From contig JACKDN010000014.1 in the NCBI GenBank assembly GCA_020633465.1, forward strand, positions 62,001 through 126,000: a DNA stretch of 64,000 nt, in the 5' to 3' direction. The notes beneath the pieces are model-generated. The model was not told the DNA's origin. It was given only the letters and a program-made list of their open reading frames with translations, and searched no databases. The position numbers were made by a program, and so were the translations under genes. The DNA comes from Myxococcales bacterium (GTDB lineage: Bacteria > Myxococcota_A > Bradymonadia > UBA7976 > UBA1532). Below, piece by piece: positions 38,469 through 46,359 of the stretch; positions within the stretch are counted from its first letter, which is position 1; each line of letters begins with the position of its first letter.

Positions 38469-39116
38469 ATGGCGATTTCTGCCAAGCAGGTGGCCGAGCT
38501 GCGTCGCATGACCGGTGCGGGCATGATGGACTGCAAGAAGGCGCTCAGCGAGAACGACGGCGACATGGACAAGGCCGTCGAGTACCTGCAGAAGAAGAAC
38601 CTCGCGGCCGTCGCCAAGCGGGCCGGCCGGGTCGCCGCCGAGGGCGCCATCGGCGCCTACGTGCACGGCGGCCGCATCGGCGTGCTCGTCGAGATCAACA
38701 GCGAGACCGACTTCGTCGCGCGCAACGAGGACTTCCAGGCGCTGCTGAAGGACGTCTCGATGCACATCGCGGCGACCAACCCGCGCTTCCTCGACGACAC
38801 CGAGATCCCCGAGTCCATCGTCGAGAAGCAGCGCGAGATCTTCCTGGCCCAGATGGCCGACTCGGGCAAGCCCGAGGCGATCATGGGCAAGATCATCGAC
38901 GGCAAGCTGGCGAAGTGGAAGAAGGAGATCTGCCTCGTCGACCAGCCCTTCGTGAAGGACACCGACAAGACCGTCGGCCAGCACGTCACCGACGTCGCCT
39001 CGCGCATCAAGGAGAACATCAAGATTCGCCGGTTCGTGCGCTTCGAGGTCGGTGAGGGCATCGAGAAGGAAGAGACCGACTTCGCCGCCGAGGTGGCCGC
39101 CGCCGCCGGCAGCTGA
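38469..39116 (+). CDS. tsf: Elongation factor Ts
   Basis: A 215-residue EF-Ts, the nucleotide exchange factor for EF-Tu. Seen: VAELRRMTGAGMMDCKKAL (EF-Tu binding N-terminal domain), ALSENDGDMDKAVEYL, GAYVHGGRIGVLVEINSETD and VARNEDFQALLKD. It is of the shorter type (about 200 residues, one core subdomain plus the C-terminal module), as in Thermus and several other phyla, rather than the 283-residue E. coli form. A good AAAGGAA lies before the ATG. It sits 62 bp after rpsB. Confidence 0.97.
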   Translation: MAISAKQVAELRRMTGAGMMDCKKALSENDGDMDKAVEYLQKKNLAAVAKRAGRVAAEGAIGAYVHGGRIGVLVEINSETDFVARNEDFQALLKDVSMHIAATNPRFLDDTEIPESIVEKQREIFLAQMADSGKPEAIMGKIIDGKLAKWKKEICLVDQPFVKDTDKTVGQHVTDVASRIKENIKIRRFVRFEVGEGIEKEETDFAAEVAAAAGS

Positions 39117-39172
39117 GCCCGGCGCGACGCCCTCCCCCCACCCGGTCGACGATCCCCCCGGAGGCGGTTGCC

Positions 39173-39892
39173 ATGGCCAACAGCGGCGCAGCCTACACGC
39201 GCATCCTGCTCAAGCTGTCGGGCGAAGCCCTGATGGGCGACGGCGCCTACGGCGTCTCGCCCACCGTGGTCGAGCGCATCGCCGGTGAGATCAAGCAGGT
39301 CGTGGCGCTGGGGATCGAGGTCGCCGTCGTCGTGGGCGGCGGCAACATCTTCCGCGGCGTCGCCGGCGCCGCGGAGGGCATGGACCGCACCAGCGCCGAC
39401 TACATGGGCATGCTGGCGACGGTCATGAACGCCCTCGCCCTGCAGGACGGCTTCGAGCGCATCGATCTGGTGACCCGGGTGATGAGCGGGCTCGAGATGC
39501 CCCGCGTGGCCGAGCCCTTCATCCGGCGCCGGGCCATGCGGCACCTCGAGAAGGGCCGCGTGGTCATCTTCGCCGCCGGCACCGGCAACCCCTACTTCAC
39601 GACCGACACCGCCGGCGCGCTGCGCGCCATCGAGATCGGCGCCGACGTGATCCTCAAGGCCACCAAGGTCGACGGCATCTACGACGCCGATCCGATGAAG
39701 GTGCCCGACGCCAAGCGCTACGACACCCTGACCTACAACGAGTGCCTCGCGCGCGACCTGCGCGTGATGGACGCCACCGCGATCAGCCTGTGCCGCGAGA
39801 ACCGCATGCCGATCGTCGTGTTCAAGCTGCACGAGGCGGGCAACATCGTCCGCGTCGCGCGCGGCCAGGGCGTCGGCACCCGCATCGGCTGA
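39173..39892 (+). CDS. pyrH: UMP kinase
   Basis: A 239-residue hexameric UMP kinase of the amino-acid-kinase fold, making UDP for nucleotide and cell-wall sugar supply. Motifs: ILLKLSGEALMG (phosphate loop), VAVVVGGGNIFRG, TADYMGML-type segment as SADYMGMLATVMNALAL, FAAGTGNPYFTTDTAGALRA and ATKVDGIYDADP. Normal length. GGAGGC precedes the ATG at 39173. It follows tsf by 56 bp, the usual order. Confidence 0.97.
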   Translation: MANSGAAYTRILLKLSGEALMGDGAYGVSPTVVERIAGEIKQVVALGIEVAVVVGGGNIFRGVAGAAEGMDRTSADYMGMLATVMNALALQDGFERIDLVTRVMSGLEMPRVAEPFIRRRAMRHLEKGRVVIFAAGTGNPYFTTDTAGALRAIEIGADVILKATKVDGIYDADPMKVPDAKRYDTLTYNECLARDLRVMDATAISLCRENRMPIVVFKLHEAGNIVRVARGQGVGTRIG

Positions 39893-39966
39893 CCGGCGAT
39901 CATCCGGCCGCGTGGCCACGCCCGGCGCCTGCCGAACCCTCCAACATCGTTGTGTTTTTCTCAGGG

Positions 39967-39995
39967 TTCTTCGCGCCCGGTCCATATGCTATGGT
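39967..39995 (+). promoter_or_regulatory. Possible promoter of frr
   Basis: TTCTTC at 39967-39972, a 17-nt spacer, then TATGGT at 39990-39995 inside an AT-richer patch. It would give frr a transcript of its own in addition to read-through from pyrH. Confidence 0.35.
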
Positions 39996-40030
39996 CCGGC
40001 CTCGCCGTTGAACGCTGAGGTCAATCCCCG

Positions 40031-40588
40031 ATGCTTGACGAGATTCAGGAAGACCTGAAGGCCAACTTCCAGAAGGCCTTCGACGCCCTCTCCCGCGAGC
40101 TGGCCCGCGTGCGCTCGGGCCGCGCCAACATCAACCTGCTCGACAACATCCGGGTGCCCTACTACGGGCAGCCCACCCCGCTGAGCCAGATGGCCGCCCT
40201 GCAGGTGCCCGAGCCGCGGATGATCACCATCAAGCCGTGGGAGAGCAACCTGCTGAAGGACATCGAGCGGGCCATCCTGCAGTCCGATCTGGGCCTGACG
40301 CCGTCGAACGACGGCACCCTGATCCGCCTGCACATCCCGCCGCTGACCGAGGACCGCCGCCGCGATCTGGTCAAGCAGGTGAAGGCCCACGGCGAGGACG
40401 CCAAGATCTCGATCCGCAACAGCCGGCGCGACGCCAACAGCACGCTGAAGGATCTCGAGAAGGACAGCGACATCACCGAGGACGACCTGCAGCGCGGCCT
40501 GAAGGTGGTGCAGGAGATGACCGACGAGGCGGTGGCCCGGGTCGACACCATCATCGCCAAGAAAGAAACCGAGCTGATGGAGGTCTGA
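40031..40588 (+). CDS. frr: Ribosome recycling factor
   Basis: A 185-residue RRF that splits post-termination ribosomes with EF-G. Typical segments: LSRELARVRSGRANINLLDNI, YYGQPTPLSQMAALQVPEPR, IRLHIPPLTEDRRRDLVKQVK and the helical NSRRDANSTLKDLEKD. Length is exactly that of the family. It is the last gene of the translation block, with a hairpin overlapping its stop codon. Confidence 0.97.
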   Translation: MLDEIQEDLKANFQKAFDALSRELARVRSGRANINLLDNIRVPYYGQPTPLSQMAALQVPEPRMITIKPWESNLLKDIERAILQSDLGLTPSNDGTLIRLHIPPLTEDRRRDLVKQVKAHGEDAKISIRNSRRDANSTLKDLEKDSDITEDDLQRGLKVVQEMTDEAVARVDTIIAKKETELMEV

Positions 40589-40603
40589 GGCGCGAAGCGC
40601 CTC
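40587..40603 (+). terminator. Hairpin at the end of frr
   Basis: GAGGCGC / GCGCCTC, a perfect 7-bp stem with a GAA loop, starts at the frr stop codon. There is no T tract after it; it may act for both convergent genes. Confidence 0.45.
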
Positions 40604-40607
40604 CCCC

Positions 40608-40637
40608 TGACCTTGACCTTGACCTTGACCTTGACCT
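40608..40637 (+). repeat. Five perfect tandem copies of TGACCT
   Basis: A hexanucleotide microsatellite of exactly five copies, followed by a broken sixth, in the gap between the convergent frr and beta-barrel genes. Copy number is likely unstable between strains. It is not part of a plausible gene. Confidence 0.8.
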
Positions 40638-40664
40638 TGCCGGTTCGCGGCCAGGCCCCGCCCC

Positions 40665-42002
40665 TCAGAACAGCCAGCCGTACCGCCCCATCACCGTGTG
40701 GATGAACAGGTCCTCCTGGTTCCGCGCGTCCTGCAGCTCGGCCTCGAGCACCCCGTCGTAATCCAGATCGAACCGATGGTGTCGCGTGGCGCGCCACCCC
40801 ACCGTGCCGCCCAGCAGCAGGATCGTCTGCGCCTCGTCGAAGGTGCGCCCCCGCTCGGTCGCCCGCCCGACCGTGCGCCCGCTGAACCACGTCGCCCGCC
40901 CGGCCAGCCACCACGACGCGCCCAGATCGTGGTCCAGATCCAGCGCCACCAGGTACGAGTCGCTCTGGAAGTTGTTCTTGAACGACGTCCGCAGATCGGC
41001 CCGCGTGCCCCACCCGAGGAAGTCGTCGTCGCGCAGGCCGATCGTGTACAGCCACGCGTCCAGCCCGTCCTGCGACCGATGTTTGTACTCGATCGCCTGG
41101 TAGTGATAGAGGCTGCGCCCCACCCGCAGCGAGCCCGACAGGCGCGCCCGGTCGTACACCAGCTCGACCACCTCGTCGCCCAGCACCAGCGCCTGGTTCG
41201 GCTCGACCACGTTCCGGTACACGGCCTGGTCGCGATAGCGCTCGACGCTGTAGCGGCTGACGTTCAGCGCGACGTTCAGCGCCGGCGCCGCGGGCGGCGT
41301 GTAGTCCACGCTGCCCAGCAGCGTCGTCACGTTGGGCCCACCGACGAAGTCCACCAGCAGATAGCTGGCGACGTACAGCCCCTCGCCGAGCCGCGCGTGC
41401 ACCCGGTTGAACGCGAAGTGCCGGTCGAGCGCGCCCTCGCGCACCTGGGCGTTGTACGCCAGCGACGCGTCCAGCCCGTCGCGGTGGAACGTGCCGTACA
41501 GCCCGACCGCCTGCTGCTCGGTCTCGAGCGCGTAGTCGATGCGATCGGGCGCCAGCCCACCGTACAGCCCCACGCTGCTGCGCCCCGCGTCGAACCACAG
41601 CTCGGCGTCCACCCCGTCCACCCAGGCGTTGCCCGCCTCGTGGATCAGCCGCCGCCCCACCGCCACGTCGAGCCCGCCGATCAGCTTCGGCTGCTCGACG
41701 TACAGCTGCCGCACCTGGTCGAGGCTCTCGGTCTCGCCGAAGCGCCGCTCGCGCGCGTCGGTCGCGTCGAGCACGAAGCCGGCGTCGAGCACCAGGCGCA
41801 GGTCGCCGTCGGTCAGCCGCTCCGCCCGCGCGTCCGTGTCGAGGAACAGGATGCCCACCGCCGGGTTGCCCCCGTCGTCGGCCGAGTACAGGCCCCGCAG
41901 CGTCACGCGCCCGCCCAGATCCACCTCGCGCCCGCGCGCGGGGCCCGCCCCGGCGACCACCCACACGGCCGCCCCCAGCAACGCCGTCCCCGCGCCCCTC
42001 AC
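40665..42002 (-). CDS. Outer-membrane beta-barrel protein of the multiheme cytochrome operon
   Basis: A 445-residue protein. An N-terminal hydrophobic stretch (TALLGAAVWVVAGAGPARG) acts as a signal peptide. The mature chain is a series of alternating strands rich in Tyr, Arg and Gly (VGLYGGLAPDRIDYALE, HFAFNRVHARLGEGLYVA, YHYQAIEYKHRSQ) and ends in MGRYGWLF, the aromatic terminus needed for barrel assembly. Size matches Geobacter-type OmbB porins rather than the larger MtrB, though I cannot prove homology by eye. The GTG start at 42002 overlaps the stop of the 30-heme cytochrome gene (GTGA), so the two are made together, which suggests it houses or contacts the cytochrome. Confidence 0.75.
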   Translation of the reverse strand: MRGAGTALLGAAVWVVAGAGPARGREVDLGGRVTLRGLYSADDGGNPAVGILFLDTDARAERLTDGDLRLVLDAGFVLDATDARERRFGETESLDQVRQLYVEQPKLIGGLDVAVGRRLIHEAGNAWVDGVDAELWFDAGRSSVGLYGGLAPDRIDYALETEQQAVGLYGTFHRDGLDASLAYNAQVREGALDRHFAFNRVHARLGEGLYVASYLLVDFVGGPNVTTLLGSVDYTPPAAPALNVALNVSRYSVERYRDQAVYRNVVEPNQALVLGDEVVELVYDRARLSGSLRVGRSLYHYQAIEYKHRSQDGLDAWLYTIGLRDDDFLGWGTRADLRTSFKNNFQSDSYLVALDLDHDLGASWWLAGRATWFSGRTVGRATERGRTFDEAQTILLLGGTVGWRATRHHRFDLDYDGVLEAELQDARNQEDLFIHTVMGRYGWLF

Positions 42003-44224
42003 CGGCTGCTCTCGCAGGTCCCGCAGTTCACGCCGGGCCGCGCCGGCACGAAGCTGCTGGTGGTGTGGCAGTTGTGGCACGTCGCCAAGCCGCCCGGGCA
42101 CTCGGCCGTGTGGTCGCAGTCGGTGCCCGCCGTCGCCTCGAAGGTGTCGGTGTGGCAGAAGTCGCAGGTGCTCGGCTGCCCGCCGAAGACGCGGCCCGGG
42201 TGGCACTCGCGGCACTCGACGAAGCGATGCGCCCCCGACAGCCGGAAGCCCGTCTCGACGTGCAGGAAGGTGCTGGGCAGGAAGTGCCGCTGCCCGTGGC
42301 AGTCGTGGCACAGCGGCCCGAAGCTGCCGAAGTGCGGGTCGCGGTGGCAGTTCACGCACTCGGGCCCGGTGCCGGCCAGCTCCTTCCGCCGATCCGGCCC
42401 GTGGCAGCGCTCGCAGGCCAGCAGATCGTGCGCGCCCGCCAGCGTGAACGGCCCGAAGTCGTGGTTCTGCGCCTGGTTGGTGGTCCAGTCGGCCGCCGTG
42501 TGACAGCGCCCGCACGCGGGGCCCTTGCTCCCCTGGTGCACGTCGAAGTGGCAGCCCTCGCACTCGAAGGGCAGCCCCTTGTAGTCGTTGCGCACGTGGC
42601 ACTTCGCGCAGTCGAGATCGCGGTGCGCGCCCTCGAGCGGGAAGCGGCTGTCGGTGTCGTGATCGAAGCCGCTGATCAGCGTCCAGCCGTGGGGGCTGTG
42701 ACAGTCGCTGCAGGGCTGCTCGAGCTGCCCCTCGTGGAAGTTCTGGTGGCAGTTCGCGCAGGCCGTGTCGATCGGCCGGTAGTGCCCGCCCTTGTGGCAG
42801 CCCGCGCATTGCACGTCGAGGTGCTTCCCCTGCAGCTCGAAGCGGCTGAGCGTGTGGTCGAAGAACGCGATGCGCCAATGCTCGAACCCGCGGTGGCAGC
42901 GGTCGCAGTTGGCCCCCTCGAATTGATCGTCGTGCACGTCGCGGTGGCAGAACGCGCACTCGCTGAGCGTGTCGTCCTCGGTCTCGGTGCCGTTGGGGTG
43001 ACAGCGGTGGCAGGGCTGGTCGCTGTGCCGCCCCTCGAGGGGGAAGCCCGTGACGCCGTGGTCGAAGCGCGTGTGCTGCCAGCCCACCGGGCTGTGGCAG
43101 TTGCTGCAGGGCGTCTCGCCGAAGGTGTCGCCGTGCGGGTTCAGGTCGGCGTGGCAGGTGCGGCACGCGGTGTCGATCGGCTTGTAGGTGCCGTTGGGGT
43201 GACAGCGCCCGCAGTCCACCCGCGCGTGGCGGCCGCGCAGCGGGAAGCGGCTCATCGTGTCGTGGTTGAACTTCAGGTCGTCGAAGCCGCTCTCCTGGTG
43301 GCAGCGCGCGCAGGCCTGCCCCCGGAACTGGCCCCGGTGCGCGTCCTCGTGACAGCCGCCGCAGTCCTTCGTCTTCGGCCGCCACGCCCCCTCGAAGCTG
43401 TGGCAGTCGAGGCACGCGTTCTTCCGGTGCTTGCCGCGCAGCGGCCAGCCGGTCGAGCCGTGCTCGAAGATGATCTCGGCCTCGAAGCCCTTGGTGACGT
43501 GGCACTCCTCGCAGATGCGCGCCCCGAACACGCCCGGCGGGTGCGGATCCTGGTGGCAGGTGATGCAGCCCGACACGCGGATGGGCCCGAAGTTCTTCTT
43601 GTTCAGGTGGCACTTCTCGCAGGCCACGTCGCGATGCTCGCCCGTCCGCGGGAAGCGCGTCTCGCGCTCGTGGTCGAAGCGCATGTTCGCGTTCAGCTTC
43701 TTCCACTCGAAGGTGTTGTGGCAGCGGTCGCAGGCCTTCAGATCGGCCTTCTGCGCCTGCCCGTGGTACTCGCCGTGGCAGGCGCTGCACTCGGTGTCGG
43801 CGCCGAGGTAGCTGTCACGGTTGCTGCCCGGGCGCTTGGCCGTGTGGCACTCGCGGCAGCGCACGCCCTGGTGGCCGCCGGTGAGCGGCCAGCCGGTCTT
43901 CTCGTGGTCGAAGGTGCGCTTGTCGAGCGGCGTGATGTCGTACCCCCGCCCGAGGTGCTCGCGGTGGCAGGTCAGGCAGGCGACGCCCTGCGCGACGCGC
44001 GCGTGGTACCCCTTCCCGCGGCGCAGGCGCACGTCGATGTCGCGGTGGCAGCCGAGGCACTTGCCGTCGGGCACGCCGCTGAAGGCCACGTGGCAGCTGT
44101 TGCAGCGATCGTCGTTGTCCAGGTGCGCGTGCACCTGCGACAGCGGCTTCGCGGCGTGGCTCACCCCCGGCGCCGTGAGCAGGAGGAGCACAGCGCCGGC
44201 CGGGAGGATCGAACACGCGCGCAT
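41999..44224 (-). CDS. Periplasmic/secreted multiheme c-type cytochrome with 30 CxxCH motifs
   Basis: A 741-residue protein with a signal peptide (ILPAGAVLLLLTAPGVSHA). I count 30 canonical CxxCH heme sites, plus a broken one (CGTCE) at the end. The chain is built from about nine repeats of the pattern F-D-H-x4/5-F-P-L-x-G-x-H-x4-C-x-x-C-H (for example RFDHGVTGFPLEGRH and GFDHDTDSRFPLEGAH), alternating with other CxxCH units; the conserved His of FDH and GxH are candidate distal heme ligands. Hemes every 20-25 residues would form a wire several nm long. It belongs broadly to the cytochrome c3/doubled-CxxCH type. It lies between an Fe-S/cytochrome b membrane protein and a barrel protein. An ATG three codons upstream (44233) is possible. 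Confidence 0.92.
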   Translation of the reverse strand: MRACSILPAGAVLLLLTAPGVSHAAKPLSQVHAHLDNDDRCNSCHVAFSGVPDGKCLGCHRDIDVRLRRGKGYHARVAQGVACLTCHREHLGRGYDITPLDKRTFDHEKTGWPLTGGHQGVRCRECHTAKRPGSNRDSYLGADTECSACHGEYHGQAQKADLKACDRCHNTFEWKKLNANMRFDHERETRFPRTGEHRDVACEKCHLNKKNFGPIRVSGCITCHQDPHPPGVFGARICEECHVTKGFEAEIIFEHGSTGWPLRGKHRKNACLDCHSFEGAWRPKTKDCGGCHEDAHRGQFRGQACARCHQESGFDDLKFNHDTMSRFPLRGRHARVDCGRCHPNGTYKPIDTACRTCHADLNPHGDTFGETPCSNCHSPVGWQHTRFDHGVTGFPLEGRHSDQPCHRCHPNGTETEDDTLSECAFCHRDVHDDQFEGANCDRCHRGFEHWRIAFFDHTLSRFELQGKHLDVQCAGCHKGGHYRPIDTACANCHQNFHEGQLEQPCSDCHSPHGWTLISGFDHDTDSRFPLEGAHRDLDCAKCHVRNDYKGLPFECEGCHFDVHQGSKGPACGRCHTAADWTTNQAQNHDFGPFTLAGAHDLLACERCHGPDRRKELAGTGPECVNCHRDPHFGSFGPLCHDCHGQRHFLPSTFLHVETGFRLSGAHRFVECRECHPGRVFGGQPSTCDFCHTDTFEATAGTDCDHTAECPGGLATCHNCHTTSSFVPARPGVNCGTCESSR

Positions 44225-44302
44225 CGGCGGCATCTTAACGGGTCGGCCCCCGCGACGCACCGACCTCGGCAGCGCCGCCCGCCGGGTCGCCCCGAACGCC
44301 GC

Positions 44303-46333
44303 TCAGTTCCCCACCTGGTACATCAGCGACAGCACGATGTGCAGCGCCAGCGCGCCGAACATCACGTTGCTGGCGACCACGTGCACCACGCGGTAGCGCT
44401 TCAGCACGCGCGACAGGAAGACGTGCCGGCGCAGCGAGCGCTCGAGCCGCGCCTTCTTCTGCAGCAGGCGCATCACCCGCGCCTTCTTGTCGGCGGCGAC
44501 CCCCTCGCCCAGCTCGCCGCCCAGGGCCTCGATCGCCTTGCGCTGCGCCCGATCGTCCTGCACCAGCGACATCACCGCCGCCACCAGCGTCCGCGGCTCG
44601 TCCTCGTCGGCGTCCGCCTTCGCCTGCGCCTCGTCGCGCGCCAGCGACTCCACGCGCGTCATCATCGTGCCGGCCGCGCGCCGGTCGACGAAGGCCCCCT
44701 CGATCTCCTGGTTCAGCGCGCGCACCTGCGCGTCCAGCTCGCCGATCTGCAGCTGCCGCCCGGCCTTGCTGCGCGGCACCAGGTACAGCAGGTAGCGCCC
44801 CACCACGCCGGTCAGGATGGCCAGCAGCATCAAGAGGAAGGTCGCCACGGCCACCGGCTCGAAGAAGTGGAAGGCCGTGTGGAAGAAGCCGTACAGCCCG
44901 CCCAGCACGCCCAGCCAGATGTGCGCCTCCATCCACGCCGGCACGCTGCCCAGCCGCGGCGCGAACCGCTTGCCCAGCCGGTACAGCTGCGTGCCCAGCA
45001 GGCAGCCGCCCCCGATGTAGCCCATCGCGTGGCTGAAGAAGTCGCCCGCCTTGAAGGGCGCCAGCGGATCGAGCCCCTCGGCGGTGATGCCCGCCGCGTG
45101 CAGCCAAGTGCCGAAGGTCAGGTCGAGCCAGAACAGCCGGCCCAGCGACTCCCAGGTCAGCACCAGCGCGTTCAGCACGGTCACCACGAGCCAGAAGCGC
45201 CGCCACCCGCGCGGCACGCCCTCGGGCGACGCCACCGCGTCGAAGCCGGGCGCCTTGTGCACCTCGAACTGCTTCCACTGGTCGAACAGATCCGCGCCGT
45301 CCACCTGGAACAGCGCGCCGGTGGGGCACGCGGTGATGCAGGCCTTGTCGGGGTAGCCCGTGCAGTTGTCGCACTTCTGGGCGATGTTCTTGCCCTTGGC
45401 GTCGGCGCTGCGGTTCGGGAAGTACTTCGCGACGTCCAGATCGGCCAGCGGGTGCATCCGGATCGCGTCGAAGCTGCAGCCCCGCGCGCACATCGTGCAC
45501 CCGGTGCAGTCGTCCGCGATGACGATCTCCCCCGTCTCGGGGTGCTTGCTGATCTGCCCGAACTTGCACTTGTCGATGCACTCGGGGACCACGCAGTTGT
45601 GGCAGTTCTGCGGGATCTCGGTCAGGCCGTACTTGACCTCGCTCGGGCCGAGCCGGTCGGTGCCGTGCCGGGTGCGGCAGGCGTCGTAGCACCCGTCGCA
45701 CTCGATGCAGATGTCCATGCGCTTGATCTTCACGCGACCGGCGAAGGTCAGGCGCTCCTGGACGAAGAAGGCCGAGATGTCCTTGCGGAACCCGTCGTCG
45801 AAGCGGCTGGCCTGGCGCTCGGTGACCCGCTTGATCGCCTCGCTGAAGGCGTCGCGGAAGGACTCGCTCTTCTTCAGCACGTAGTTGACGTCGCGGTAGT
45901 TCAGCTTCAGCGCCCGCACCGGGCACATCGCCGTCAGCCGCAGCGCGCGCGTCCGCTCGTCGGCGAACAGCTTCTGCACGTAGGGATCGCCGACGGTGAG
46001 GTAGTTGGCGACGGTCAGGTCGTCGGCGGCGGGGCCGCGGTGCACGGCGACGTCACCGAACAGCACCACGAACACGGACGACGCGTCGTCGTCGGCGGGC
46101 GGGCCCTCGAACAGGTGCTCGCCCCGCTCGACCTGCACGTGCTCGACGCGCGCCGCCAGCCGCGCGCGCAGGGCCTCGTCGAGGTGCGCGAACAGCGGCA
46201 CCTCGGCCAGCAGCGCCGGCGTGACGGCGACGGGCTCGGCGCCCTTGCCGCGCCGGCCGCGGCGCCCCCTCTTGGGCGCCGCCTTGCGGACGCGGGGCGC
46301 GCGCCCCGCGCGGTCGGTGTCCGGCGCGGCCAC
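44303..46333 (-). CDS. Cyclic-nucleotide-binding-like / four [4Fe-4S] / cytochrome b-type membrane oxidoreductase
   Basis: A 676-residue multidomain protein. After a basic N-terminus, residues about 40-165 form a cNMP-binding-like beta-roll (VPLFAHLDEALRARLAARVE, SSVFVVLFGDVAVHRG). Residues about 205-350 contain cysteine sets for four [4Fe-4S] clusters: CIECDGCYDAC, CHNCVVPECIDKC, CTGCTMCARGC and CDNC..CITACP. Five transmembrane helices follow (for example VVTVLNALVLTWESL, AHIWLGVLGGLYGFFHTAFHF, VVHVVASNVMFGALALHIVL), with histidines placed as possible heme b ligands, and a coiled helical insert before the last. It could pass electrons between the quinone pool and the 30-heme cytochrome encoded 78 bp downstream. 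Whether it binds a nucleotide is unknown. Confidence 0.85.
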   Translation of the reverse strand: MAAPDTDRAGRAPRVRKAAPKRGRRGRRGKGAEPVAVTPALLAEVPLFAHLDEALRARLAARVEHVQVERGEHLFEGPPADDDASSVFVVLFGDVAVHRGPAADDLTVANYLTVGDPYVQKLFADERTRALRLTAMCPVRALKLNYRDVNYVLKKSESFRDAFSEAIKRVTERQASRFDDGFRKDISAFFVQERLTFAGRVKIKRMDICIECDGCYDACRTRHGTDRLGPSEVKYGLTEIPQNCHNCVVPECIDKCKFGQISKHPETGEIVIADDCTGCTMCARGCSFDAIRMHPLADLDVAKYFPNRSADAKGKNIAQKCDNCTGYPDKACITACPTGALFQVDGADLFDQWKQFEVHKAPGFDAVASPEGVPRGWRRFWLVVTVLNALVLTWESLGRLFWLDLTFGTWLHAAGITAEGLDPLAPFKAGDFFSHAMGYIGGGCLLGTQLYRLGKRFAPRLGSVPAWMEAHIWLGVLGGLYGFFHTAFHFFEPVAVATFLLMLLAILTGVVGRYLLYLVPRSKAGRQLQIGELDAQVRALNQEIEGAFVDRRAAGTMMTRVESLARDEAQAKADADEDEPRTLVAAVMSLVQDDRAQRKAIEALGGELGEGVAADKKARVMRLLQKKARLERSLRRHVFLSRVLKRYRVVHVVASNVMFGALALHIVLSLMYQVGN

Positions 46334-46359
46334 TCAGGTGTTGCTCGGGGGGGTTCGGC

